Source: Egicoccus sp. AB-alg6-2 (GTDB taxonomy: Bacteria; Actinomycetota; Nitriliruptoria; Nitriliruptorales; Nitriliruptoraceae). Taken from it: a stretch of 64,000 nucleotides of DNA. Position numbers and translations under genes: made by a program. Positions 44,873 through 53,441 of this stretch are shown in pieces (position 1 is the stretch's first letter; every line of letters begins with the position of its first letter). The stretch lies in NCBI RefSeq assembly GCF_041821025.1, contig NZ_JBGUAY010000001.1, positions 310,001 through 374,000 on the forward strand. Direction: 5' to 3'. Under the pieces are notes generated by a model, which did not search any database, was not told the DNA's origin, and saw nothing but the letters and a program-made list of their open reading frames with translations.

Positions 44873-47800
44873 TCAGCGGGCGTTGAAGTACTTCGCCTCG
44901 GGGTGATGGACGATGATGGCAGAGGTCGACTGCTCCGGGTGGAGCATGAACTCCTCCGTCAGCTCGACGTCGATCAGGCCGGGGTCGATCAGCTGGAACA
45001 GCTTGGCCTGGTCCTCGAGGTCCGGACAGGCGGCATACCCGAACGAGTATCGGGAGCCGCGGTAGACCTGGCGGAACAGGTCCTGCTTGGTGGGGCCGTC
45101 GTCGCCGGCGATGCCGAGCTCCTCGCGGATGCGCCGGTGCCACAGCTCGGCGAGCGCCTCGGCCATCTCGACCCCGAAGCCGTGCGCGTACAGGTAGTCC
45201 CGGTAGCGGTCGTCGGCGAACAGCTGTTGCGCCACCTCGCTGATGCGCCGGCCCATCGTGACCACCTGGACGGGCAGCACGTCGACCTCGCCGCTGTCGA
45301 CGGGCCGGAAGAAGTCGGCGATGGCGAGGAAGCGGCCACGCTCCTGACGGGGGAACGTGAAACGGACCAGCTCCTTCTCCAGGGGTGCGTCCGGCTGCCA
45401 CACCACGAGGTCGTCGCCGTCGCCGTTGGCGGGGTAGTAGCCGTAGACGACCTCGGGCGTGACGACCTTGTCCGCCTTGGCGCGGTCGAGCCATTCGCGG
45501 ACCACGGGTCGGGCCGTCTCGTCCAGCAACCGCTGGTACTCGGCCGGGGACGACGTGCCCGGCGTGAAGCCCCACTGGTTGCGGAACAGCGCCACCTCGT
45601 TGAGCAGCGGCCACACCTCGTCGACCGGGATGCCGCGCACGACGCGCGAGCCCCAGAACGGCGGCGTCGGCACCGCGACGTCCGTCGCGACCGTCGACCG
45701 TGGCCGGCCCTGCGCGTCCACGGCGGGCGGCGCCTCCGGATGACGGGTCTTCTTCGGGGTTCGCCGCGGCTTGCGCGCGGTCAGCGCTTCCGGGGGTGCG
45801 ACGCCGTCGCGGCGTGCCGCCATCACCGTGTCCAGGACGCGCAGGCCCTCGAAGGCGTCCTTGCAGTAGAAGACGTCGCCGTCGTACACCTCGCGCAGGT
45901 CGTCCTCGACGTACCCGCGGGTCAGTGCCGCGCCGCCCAGGAGCACGGGCAGCGACGCCATGCCGCGGGCGTTCATCTCCTCGAGGTTGTCGCGCATGAC
46001 GACCGTCGACTTGACCAGCAGCCCGGACATGCCGACCGCGTCCGCGCCCTGTTCCTGCGCAGCGGCGAGGATCGTGTCGATGGGCTGCTTGATGCCGAGG
46101 TTGTGGACCTCGTAGCCGTTGTTGCGCAGGATGATGTCGACGAGGTTCTTGCCGATGTCGTGCACGTCGCCGCGCACGGTCGCGAGCACGATCGAGCCCT
46201 TCGTCGACGATCCGCCACCGGCGGCCTCGATGTGCGGTTCGAGGTGTCCGACGGCGGCCTTCATCGCCTCCGCCGACTGCAGCACGAACGGCAGCTGCAT
46301 CTGCCCCGAGCCGAACAGTTCACCGACGGTCTTCATCCCCGCCAGCAGGATCTCGTTGATGATGGCCAGCGGGGCGTGTGTCTGCAGCGCCTCGTCGAGG
46401 TCGGCCACCATCCCGTCGCGTTCGCCGTCGACGATGCGCCGTTCGAGGCGCTCCTCGACCGTCAGGGCGGCCAGCTCGTCCGCCGAGGCCTTCGTCTCGC
46501 TCTCGCCGTCGAACAGCGCCATCAGCCGGTGCAGCGGGTCGTAGCCGGCGTCGGCCGTCCCGTCCATGCCGGCCGTTCCGCGGCGGTCGTCGATCAGGTC
46601 CAGCGCCACCCGCACCTGCTCGTCGGGGATGCGGTGCAGCGGCAGGATCTTGCCCGGATGCACGATGGCGGAGTCCAGCCCGCGGTCCATCGCCGCCTTG
46701 AGGAACACCGAGTTCAGCACCTGGCGTGCGGCAGGCGAGAGACCGAACGAGACGTTGGAGACCCCGAGCGTGGTGAAGCAGCCGGGCACGGCGCCCTTGA
46801 CCCGCTCGATCGCCTCGAGCGTCTCGAGCGCGTCACGACGCAGGTCCTCCTGGCCGGAGCCGAGCGGGAAGGTGAGACAGTCGAAGACGAGGTCGTGCGC
46901 CTCCAGGCCGTACTCGTCGATGGCGATCCGGGCGATCCGCTCGCACACGTCGACCTTCCAGTCCGCGGTGCGGGCCTGGCCCTGCTCGTCGATGGCGAGG
47001 ACCACGACCGCGGCGCCGTAGCGCTTGGCCAGCGGCAGGAGGCGATCGACCTTGTTGCGGCCGTCCTCGAGGTTGACCGAGTTGATGACCGCGCGACCGC
47101 CGAGACGCAGGAGTGCGGCCTCGACGACCTCGATCTCGGTCGAGTCGATCACCAACGGCAGGGTCGACTGCGTCGCGTACCGGTCCACGATCTGGATCAT
47201 GTCGGGGACGCCGTCGCGGCCGACGTAGTCGACGCAGACGTCCAGCACGTGGGCACCCTCGCGCGTCTGCGACTTCGCCAGCTGGACGGCGGCGTCCCAG
47301 TCCTCGGCCAGGAGCAGTTCCCGGAACGCCCTGGATCCGTTGGCGTTGGCGCGCTCGCCGATGGCGAGGAACGCGTTGTCCTGTGCGAGTGGGACGGCGC
47401 TGTACAGCGACGCGAGCGCCGGCCGGTACTCGACCGTGATCGGCGCGCGTCCGTCGGCGTCCGCGCCAGCGGTCGCATCAGCGGTCGTGAGCCGCCCGGC
47501 GGCGCCGGCGCGGGTGAACGCGGCGCGGTCGAGACGGCGTGGCCGGGGCGCGACGTCGCGGGTCGCCTCGACGACCGCCGCCAGGTGTTCCGGCGTCGTC
47601 CCACAGCAACCGCCGACCACGTTGACGCCGAACTCCTGCACGAACTCGCGCTGTGCAGCGGCGAGTCCCGCCGGGTCCAGCGGGTAGATCGTGCGGCCGT
47701 CTTCGAGGTAGGGGATGCCTGCATTGGGGATGACGCTGATCGGCAGGCGTGAATGGCGCGCCAGCGTGCGGACGTGCTCGCGCATGTCGTCGGGTCCGGT

Positions 47801-48538
47801 GGCGCAGTTCATGCCGAGGACGTCGATCGCCAGGGGGTCCAGCGCGGCGATGGCTGCCAAGGGCTCGGTGCCCAGCAGCATCGTGTTGATGTCCTTCTCG
47901 ACGGTGAACTGCACCATCAGTGGGACCCGCTCGCCCCGTTCGACGAACACGTCGTTGCAGGCCGCCACCGCCGCCTTGATCTGCAGCAGGTCGAAGGAGG
48001 TCTCGACGAGCAGCACGTCGGTGCCACCGTCGAGCAGGCCACGGACCTGCCGTCGGTAGCCGTCCTCCATGGCGGGGACGTCGATGAAGTCCTTCGTGGT
48101 GGCTGGATCCTTGCCGAGCGAAAGGGTGGGTGCGCGGGTGCCGGGGCCGATCGCGCCCACCACCCACCGAGGCCGGTCGGAGGTCGCGAAGTCGTCGGCC
48201 ACCTGCCGGGCCAGGGCTGCCGCGCGGCGGTTGAGGTCCTCGGCCTCGGCACCGAGTCCGTACTCGTCGAGCACCCACGGAGCGCCGCCGAAGGTGTTGG
48301 TCTGGACGGCGTCGACCCCGACGGCGAGGAAGGAGCGGTGCACCTCGGCGACGACGTCGGGCCGCGAGCGCACCAGGACCTCGTTGCAGCCGTCGAGGTC
48401 CTCGCTGCCGAAGTCCTGCGCCGACAGTTCGGCGTTCTGCAACATCGTGCCCATGGCGCCGTCGAACACGACGACGCGTTCGCGCAGCGCCGTCAGGAAC
48501 GGATGCGAGGCGAGCGGGGGCAGCGGGGCGACAGTCAT
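44873..48538 (-). CDS. metH: cobalamin-dependent methionine synthase
   Basis: 1221 residues, all four modules present. These are a homocysteine-binding barrel (zinc ligands GGCCGTTPEH near residue 315) and a pterin domain (FLAIGERANANGSRAFREL near 375). The cobalamin module has DVHDIGKNLVDIILRNNGYEV, with the lower-ligand histidine near residue 796, and the C-terminal activation domain has SFGYAACPDLEDQAKLF. A Pro/Lys-rich linker precedes the activation domain. It transfers the methyl group of 5-methyl-THF to homocysteine. The TACGCT -10 lies 7 bases before ATG 48538 and there is no leader, so no B12 riboswitch can precede it. Confidence 0.97.
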   Translation of the reverse strand: MTVAPLPPLASHPFLTALRERVVVFDGAMGTMLQNAELSAQDFGSEDLDGCNEVLVRSRPDVVAEVHRSFLAVGVDAVQTNTFGGAPWVLDEYGLGAEAEDLNRRAAALARQVADDFATSDRPRWVVGAIGPGTRAPTLSLGKDPATTKDFIDVPAMEDGYRRQVRGLLDGGTDVLLVETSFDLLQIKAAVAACNDVFVERGERVPLMVQFTVEKDINTMLLGTEPLAAIAALDPLAIDVLGMNCATGPDDMREHVRTLARHSRLPISVIPNAGIPYLEDGRTIYPLDPAGLAAAQREFVQEFGVNVVGGCCGTTPEHLAAVVEATRDVAPRPRRLDRAAFTRAGAAGRLTTADATAGADADGRAPITVEYRPALASLYSAVPLAQDNAFLAIGERANANGSRAFRELLLAEDWDAAVQLAKSQTREGAHVLDVCVDYVGRDGVPDMIQIVDRYATQSTLPLVIDSTEIEVVEAALLRLGGRAVINSVNLEDGRNKVDRLLPLAKRYGAAVVVLAIDEQGQARTADWKVDVCERIARIAIDEYGLEAHDLVFDCLTFPLGSGQEDLRRDALETLEAIERVKGAVPGCFTTLGVSNVSFGLSPAARQVLNSVFLKAAMDRGLDSAIVHPGKILPLHRIPDEQVRVALDLIDDRRGTAGMDGTADAGYDPLHRLMALFDGESETKASADELAALTVEERLERRIVDGERDGMVADLDEALQTHAPLAIINEILLAGMKTVGELFGSGQMQLPFVLQSAEAMKAAVGHLEPHIEAAGGGSSTKGSIVLATVRGDVHDIGKNLVDIILRNNGYEVHNLGIKQPIDTILAAAQEQGADAVGMSGLLVKSTVVMRDNLEEMNARGMASLPVLLGGAALTRGYVEDDLREVYDGDVFYCKDAFEGLRVLDTVMAARRDGVAPPEALTARKPRRTPKKTRHPEAPPAVDAQGRPRSTVATDVAVPTPPFWGSRVVRGIPVDEVWPLLNEVALFRNQWGFTPGTSSPAEYQRLLDETARPVVREWLDRAKADKVVTPEVVYGYYPANGDGDDLVVWQPDAPLEKELVRFTFPRQERGRFLAIADFFRPVDSGEVDVLPVQVVTMGRRISEVAQQLFADDRYRDYLYAHGFGVEMAEALAELWHRRIREELGIAGDDGPTKQDLFRQVYRGSRYSFGYAACPDLEDQAKLFQLIDPGLIDVELTEEFMLHPEQSTSAIIVHHPEAKYFNAR

Positions 48539-48545
48539 GCAACAG

Positions 48546-48551
48546 AGCGTA
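48546..48551 (-). promoter_or_regulatory. predicted -10 element of leaderless metH
   Basis: TACGCT on the minus strand, 7 bases before ATG 48538, with no Shine-Dalgarno between. Confidence 0.5.
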
Positions 48552-48608
48552 CGGCGGCCCGCGGAGACGGTCGTGCGGACGCGGGACAACGGTCGATACG
48601 GCGGCCGG

Positions 48609-48614
48609 TAGCGT
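48609..48614 (+). promoter_or_regulatory. predicted -10 element of leaderless hypothetical gene
   Basis: TAGCGT, 7 bases before GTG 48622. It is back to back with the metH promoter; the two -10 elements are less than 60 bases apart. Confidence 0.45.
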
Positions 48615-48621
48615 GCGCGCC

Positions 48622-49044
48622 GTGTTCCGTCGCAAGCCCGACCTGCCGACCGCCCACCACGACGCCTGGTGGGCGTTCCTCGACTGCGCCGAGGTCATCG
48701 AGGGCGGTCGGCGCGTGCTGCTGGGCACCCTGCCGACGGGGCGCGTGGAGCCGGCACCGATCGCGGTCGGCACCGACGCGGTGCGCCAGGCCGTCGCCGA
48801 CGCCCGGGACTGGATGCCGGCATGGCGGCTGGCCGAGGTCGAGCACGAGTGGCACGACTGCGCCCGCGCACTCGACGAGGCGGTCGCCGGTGCCGACGAG
48901 GTGGACGAGGTGGCGGCCTCGACCCGCGAACTCGAGGAACTGCTCGAGGCCTGCCAGTCCGTGATCGACCCGCTGGACACCTTCGCGGATGCCGAGCGTG
49001 CCTTCCGTCGCCGCTGGCGCCTGCCCCGGCACCGCGGGACTTGA
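48622..49044 (+). CDS. hypothetical protein, 140 aa
   Basis: Soluble and Trp/Asp/Glu-rich, opening VFRRKPDLPTAHHDAWWAFLDC with the core WRLAEVEHEWHDCARALDEAV. A helical fold is likely. No family was recognised. GTG 48622 is preferred over GTG 48613 because it lies 7 bases from a TANNNT -10. It is separated by 63 bases from the BMP lipoprotein gene. Confidence 0.65.
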   Translation: MFRRKPDLPTAHHDAWWAFLDCAEVIEGGRRVLLGTLPTGRVEPAPIAVGTDAVRQAVADARDWMPAWRLAEVEHEWHDCARALDEAVAGADEVDEVAASTRELEELLEACQSVIDPLDTFADAERAFRRRWRLPRHRGT

Positions 49045-49107
49045 GGGTGGTGACGGGCGGCCGACTGGCCGGGTGACCGTTCCGCCCGACCGAAAACCGA
49101 TGCCCCC

Positions 49108-50259
49108 ATGCGTCTCACCGTTCCCTTCCGCGCCGCCGCGTTCGCCGTCCTCGTCCTCGCGACCGCGGCCTGCGGCGCCGGCACACCGGCCCCGGCGACG
49201 ACGCCCGCCGCCGCACCCGCGACCAGCGCGGTCGACCTGACACGCGAAGCCGGCGGCGTCACGGCGGACGCCGACCTCGGCGCCCTGTGCCGCGAACGCT
49301 TCGGCGACATCGAGGTCGAACGCGTGCTCCGCGTCGGCCTGATCACCGACTCCGGTGACGTGCGCGACGGCAGCTTCAACCAGTTCGCCTACGAGGGCAT
49401 GCAGGCCGCGGCCCGGTGCTTCGGCTTCGAGACCAGCTACATCGCCAGCGGCACCTCGGAGAACGAGGCCCACCTGCGCGAGCTGGTCGAGGAGGGCATG
49501 GACGCGGTGATCACGGTCGGCTTCCCGCTGGCGGCCGCGACGGCGACGGTGGCCGCGAGCCACCCGGACGTGCAGTTCATCGGGGTCGACCAGGTCACCG
49601 ACTACGACGGTGACAACTACGCCCGGGTCACGTTCAGCGACGACCAGGCCGGCTTCCTGGCCGGTGCCGTCGCCGGCATGCTGACCGGGAGCGGCATCGT
49701 CGGCGTCGTCGCCGGGCCCGACGACATCCCACCGGTCGTCGCCCTCGCCGACGGCTTCGAGGCCGGTGTGGCCTCCCTCGCCGCCGACGTCACCGTGCTG
49801 CGCGAGCACCTCGACTCGTTCTCCGACCAGGAAGGAGGCGCGGCCCAGGCCGACGAGTTCGCCGCGTCCGGAGCCGACGTCATCTACGCACCCGCCGGGC
49901 TGACCGGCAGCGGCGCCATCCTCCACGCCGCGCAACAGGGCCACTGGGTCATCGGCGTCGACCAGGACCAGTATCTGACCACGTTCCAGGGCGGCGGGGT
50001 CACCGGCTCCGACCGCATCGTGACCTCCACCGTCAAGCGCGTGGACCTCGGGGTCTTCCTGCAGCTGGTGGACGTCGCCGCCGGGGCGTTCCGAGGCGGT
50101 CCGGTGGTCATGGATGCCGCGACGGGCGGTGTGACGTATGCGCCGGCTCACGAAGCCGCGATCCCCGAGGACGTACACACCCGTCTCGAGGAGATCCGCG
50201 CCGGTCTGGCGTCCGGCGAACTGCAGGCAGCGTCGTCCCCGGGGGGCGACCGTGGCTGA
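49108..50259 (+). CDS. BMP-family (PnrA-like) substrate-binding lipoprotein
   Basis: 383 residues with a lipoprotein signal (AFAVLVLATAAC, lipid cysteine at 22) and a Pro/Ala linker. Next comes a type-I periplasmic binding fold with the family signatures RVGLITDSGDVRDGSFNQFAYEG near residue 74 and FIGVDQVTDY. Later blocks are DDQAGFLAGAVAG and VIYAPAGLTGSGAI, and HWVIGVDQDQY. Characterised BMP/PnrA/Med proteins bind purine nucleosides. These genes normally sit with ABC permeases; here the stop codon overlaps the start of a GGDEF-EAL gene by eight bases. It may be a sensor subunit rather than a transporter part. Confidence 0.9.
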   Translation: MRLTVPFRAAAFAVLVLATAACGAGTPAPATTPAAAPATSAVDLTREAGGVTADADLGALCRERFGDIEVERVLRVGLITDSGDVRDGSFNQFAYEGMQAAARCFGFETSYIASGTSENEAHLRELVEEGMDAVITVGFPLAAATATVAASHPDVQFIGVDQVTDYDGDNYARVTFSDDQAGFLAGAVAGMLTGSGIVGVVAGPDDIPPVVALADGFEAGVASLAADVTVLREHLDSFSDQEGGAAQADEFAASGADVIYAPAGLTGSGAILHAAQQGHWVIGVDQDQYLTTFQGGGVTGSDRIVTSTVKRVDLGVFLQLVDVAAGAFRGGPVVMDAATGGVTYAPAHEAAIPEDVHTRLEEIRAGLASGELQAASSPGGDRG

Positions 50260-52306
50260 CGGCGAACTTCCTCGGGCCCGCCGCGGCCTGCGGGGTGCCG
50301 TCGGGGGCTGCGGCGCGCGGTTCGGCCGGATCCGGCCGAGCCTGCTGGCCAAGTACGGGCTGACGAGCCTGCTGCTGTTCGTGGCGCTCGGGTCGGTCCT
50401 CGGGCACGTCCTGCAGGCGTCAGCGCAGGGGCGCATCCTCGACAGTGCGCTGCGGGAAGCGCAGGTGGTGGCTCGCCTCGGCGTCCAGAACTCGCTCACG
50501 CCCGAGGAGGTCACGAACGGCCTGACCCCCAGCCGGGTGGACGCGCTCGAACGCGCCTTCGTGGTGAGCCTCTCCGCGTTGGACACCGTCGAGGTGCGGA
50601 TCTGGAACCGTGACGGGCGCATCGTCTTCGCCAGCGAACGCGACACGATCGGTTCGGCACCCGCCCCGTCCACCGGGCTGCGCCAGGCCCTCGACGGCGA
50701 GGCGGTGGCGGTCATCACCGAGGTTGCCGATTCACCCAACCCGTTCCTGCGGCGGCACGGCGTGGTCCTCGAAGCGTTCACGCCCCTGCGGTTCGGTTCC
50801 GGCCCCGGTATCCCGGCCGAGGGCGTCATCGCCGTCACGCTGCCGTACGGCCCGGTCGCCGAGGCGATCCAGAGCGACACCTGGCGCCTGCTCGGCGTGC
50901 TCGCCATCGCCCTCGCCGTGCTGTGGGGGGTGCTGTTCCGGCTCGTCTTCAGCGCGTCGGCGGCCCTGCGCGAGCAGTCGGAGCAGAACGAACACCAGGC
51001 GATGCACGACGGTCTGACCGGCCTTCCGAACCGCAGCCTGTTTGCCGACCGCCTCGACCACGCCGTGGCGCACGCCGAGCGGACCGGTGAACGGCTTGGC
51101 GTCATCCTGATGGACCTCGACCGTTTCAAGGAAGTCAACGACACCCTCGGGCACCACCACGGCGACGTGCTGCTGACCAAGGTGGCCGAACGCCTCCACG
51201 ACACGCTGCGGACGGGGGACACCGTCGCCCGCCTCGGCGGCGACGAGTTCGCGTTCCTGCTGCCCGACGTCGGTGAGGAGGTCGCCATCGACATCGTCGC
51301 GACCAAGATCCGCGACGCGCTCGAGCGCCCGTTCGACATCCTGGGCCTGCCGCTCGAGATCGGTGCCAGCCTCGGGGTCGCGGTCTATCCCGACCATGCC
51401 TCGACGGGGATCGCGCTGGTCCAGAAGGCCGACGTGGCCATGTACACCGCGAAGCGCGAGCACCGCGGCCATGCCGTCTACGACGCGGCCGACGACGGCA
51501 ACAGCCGCGACCGGCTGGCGCTGGCCGGTGAACTTCGGGAGGCCATCGACCGTGGCGAGCTGGTGGTCCACTACCAGCCGAAGGTGTGCCTGCGCACGCG
51601 TCGGATGACCGACGCCGAGGCGCTCGTGCGCTGGGACCACCCGGTGCACGGCCGGATGGCGCCGGACGTCTTCATCCCCGTCGCCGAGCGCAGCGACCTG
51701 ATCGCCGCGCTCACCGAGTACGTCCTGGACGTCGCCCTGCGCGACTGCCGCCGGTGGAACGACCTCGGCACCCCGGCGGGTGTGGCCGTCAACCTGTCGG
51801 TCCGCAACCTGCGGGGCGGCGACCTGGTCGACACGGTGGCGGAGCTGCTGGCCCGCCACGAGGTGCCGGCTGCCTGGCTGACGCTCGAGATCACCGAGAC
51901 CATGATCGCCACCAACCCGGTCCGCGCACGTGACGCCGTGCTCGCGCTTCGTGCCCTGGGCGTTCGTCTCTCCATCGACGACTTCGGAACCGGCTACTCG
52001 TCGCTCGCGCTGCTGCGGAGCATGCCGGTCAGCGAACTGAAGATCGACCGCAGCTTCGTGGCGGACCTGCGCACGTCGAACGACGCCGAGGCGATCGTCG
52101 GCTTCAGCAACGAGCTCGGGCACCGGCTGGACCTCGTCGTCGTCGCCGAGGGGGTCGAGGACGAGGCCACGGCCGAAGCGCTCGCACGGCTCGGATGCGA
52201 CCTCGCCCAGGGCTACTGGTTCGCGCGTCCGTTGCCCGTCGAGGTCCTGCTCGAGCACCTCGACGACGACAGCAGGATCGTCGCAGCGGTCGAGGCCCGG
52301 GTCTGA
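50252..52306 (+). CDS. membrane GGDEF-EAL protein (cyclic-di-GMP synthesis/hydrolysis)
   Basis: 684 residues from GTG 50252 (GGGG six bases upstream), overlapping the BMP gene. A helix (YGLTSLLLFVALGSVLGHVLQ), an extracytoplasmic sensor domain of about 180 residues and a second helix (LLGVLAIALAVLWGVLFRLVF) are followed by GGDEF and EAL domains. The GGDEF domain (MHDGLTGLPNRSLFADRL near 250) has an intact active site, RLGGDEFAF. The EAL domain has DAEALVRWDHP and DDFGTGYSS. Both catalytic motifs are complete, so either activity is possible. The coupling to a BMP lipoprotein suggests the binding protein reports to this enzyme across the membrane. Confidence 0.95.
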   Translation: MADGELPRARRGLRGAVGGCGARFGRIRPSLLAKYGLTSLLLFVALGSVLGHVLQASAQGRILDSALREAQVVARLGVQNSLTPEEVTNGLTPSRVDALERAFVVSLSALDTVEVRIWNRDGRIVFASERDTIGSAPAPSTGLRQALDGEAVAVITEVADSPNPFLRRHGVVLEAFTPLRFGSGPGIPAEGVIAVTLPYGPVAEAIQSDTWRLLGVLAIALAVLWGVLFRLVFSASAALREQSEQNEHQAMHDGLTGLPNRSLFADRLDHAVAHAERTGERLGVILMDLDRFKEVNDTLGHHHGDVLLTKVAERLHDTLRTGDTVARLGGDEFAFLLPDVGEEVAIDIVATKIRDALERPFDILGLPLEIGASLGVAVYPDHASTGIALVQKADVAMYTAKREHRGHAVYDAADDGNSRDRLALAGELREAIDRGELVVHYQPKVCLRTRRMTDAEALVRWDHPVHGRMAPDVFIPVAERSDLIAALTEYVLDVALRDCRRWNDLGTPAGVAVNLSVRNLRGGDLVDTVAELLARHEVPAAWLTLEITETMIATNPVRARDAVLALRALGVRLSIDDFGTGYSSLALLRSMPVSELKIDRSFVADLRTSNDAEAIVGFSNELGHRLDLVVVAEGVEDEATAEALARLGCDLAQGYWFARPLPVEVLLEHLDDDSRIVAAVEARV

Positions 52307-52397
52307 TCCGGGCCGGGCCGCCGCGGGTCGTGCCGGCGGGTGGGACGTGCGAGGATGGGCGTCCGCCCACCGGTACGCGAGCCCGAGGTCGACGCGG

Positions 52398-53441
52398 ATG
52401 CCCGGACCACAGCACCTGACGTATGCCGACGCCGGCGTGGACCTCGACGCCGCCGACCGCAGTGTCCGACTGATCGGCGAGGCGGTACGGCGCACCCACC
52501 GGGCCGAGGTGCTCGGGAACATCGGTGGCTTCGGAGGCCTGTTCCAACTCGACACCAGCCGCTACCGCCAGCCGGTCCTGGTGTCGGGGACCGACGGTGT
52601 GGGCACGAAGGTCGACGTCGCGCGACGCCTCGACCGTCTCGACACGATCGGCCTGGACCTCGTCGCGATGGTCGTCGACGACCTGGTCGTGCCCGGCGGG
52701 GAACCGCTGTTCTTCAACGACTACATCTCGGTGGGGCGGCTCGACCCCGAGCGTGTCGCGGCCATCGTCGGCGGCATCGCCGACGGCTGTGCCCTGGCCG
52801 GGTGCGCGCTGGTCGGTGGCGAGACCGCCGAACATCCGGGACTGCTGGGGCAGGACGAGTTCGACCTGGCCGGCTTCGGCGTCGCCGTCGTCGAGCGCGA
52901 CGCGATCCTGGGTCCGGACCGGGTCCGGTCAGGCGACCTGCTGGTGGCCATGCCGTCCTCGGGCCTGCACAGCAACGGCTACAGCCTCGTGCGACGCATC
53001 GTGGGGGACCGCAACCTGCACCAGCGGCACGGTCTGTCCCGCGAGCTCGGCGAGGAGCTGCTCACGCCCACCCGGATCTACGCCGCCGACTGTCTCGCGC
53101 TCCGCGACGCCGTGGAGGTCCACGCCTTCTGTCACGTCACGGGCGGCGGACTGCCCGGCAACCTGCCGCGCGTGCTGCCCGACGGTCTGTCGGTCCATGT
53201 CGACACCGCCACCTGGGCATGGCCCGAGATCTTCGACTGGCTGCGCGACACCGGCCCGGTCGCCGACGAGGAGATGTGGCGCGCGTTCAACTGCGGTGTC
53301 GGCATGGTCGCGGTGCTGCCCGCCGACGTCGCCGACACCGCCGTCGCCCTGCTGGCCGAGCGCGACCTCGACGCGTGGATCCTCGGCGCCGTCGTCGAGT
53401 CGGTCCCCGACGCACCGCGCGTCCAGCTCAGCGGTCGCTGA
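52398..53441 (+). CDS. purM: phosphoribosylformylglycinamidine cyclo-ligase (AIR synthetase)
   Basis: 347 residues. It catalyses ATP-dependent ring closure of FGAM to AIR in purine synthesis. LTYADAGVDLDAAD near residue 6, GGFGGLFQLDTSRY, VSGTDGVGTKVDVARRL near 66 and DLVAMVVDDLVVPGGEPLFFNDY are diagnostic, as are LVGGETAEHPGL and HVTGGGLPGNLPRVL. It belongs to the same fold as SelD, but these motifs and the lack of the SelD Cys/Sec loop make it PurM. Its last 14 bases overlap the convergent GGDEF-EAL gene. It is not beside purF here. Confidence 0.95.
   Translation: MPGPQHLTYADAGVDLDAADRSVRLIGEAVRRTHRAEVLGNIGGFGGLFQLDTSRYRQPVLVSGTDGVGTKVDVARRLDRLDTIGLDLVAMVVDDLVVPGGEPLFFNDYISVGRLDPERVAAIVGGIADGCALAGCALVGGETAEHPGLLGQDEFDLAGFGVAVVERDAILGPDRVRSGDLLVAMPSSGLHSNGYSLVRRIVGDRNLHQRHGLSRELGEELLTPTRIYAADCLALRDAVEVHAFCHVTGGGLPGNLPRVLPDGLSVHVDTATWAWPEIFDWLRDTGPVADEEMWRAFNCGVGMVAVLPADVADTAVALLAERDLDAWILGAVVESVPDAPRVQLSGR

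Noticed and set aside
52398-53441. SelD (selenophosphate synthetase) to complete the selA-selB set
   Set aside because: Same protein superfamily, but GTDGVGTK, GGFGGLFQ and the other motifs are those of PurM, and the SelD Cys/Sec-Gly loop is missing.
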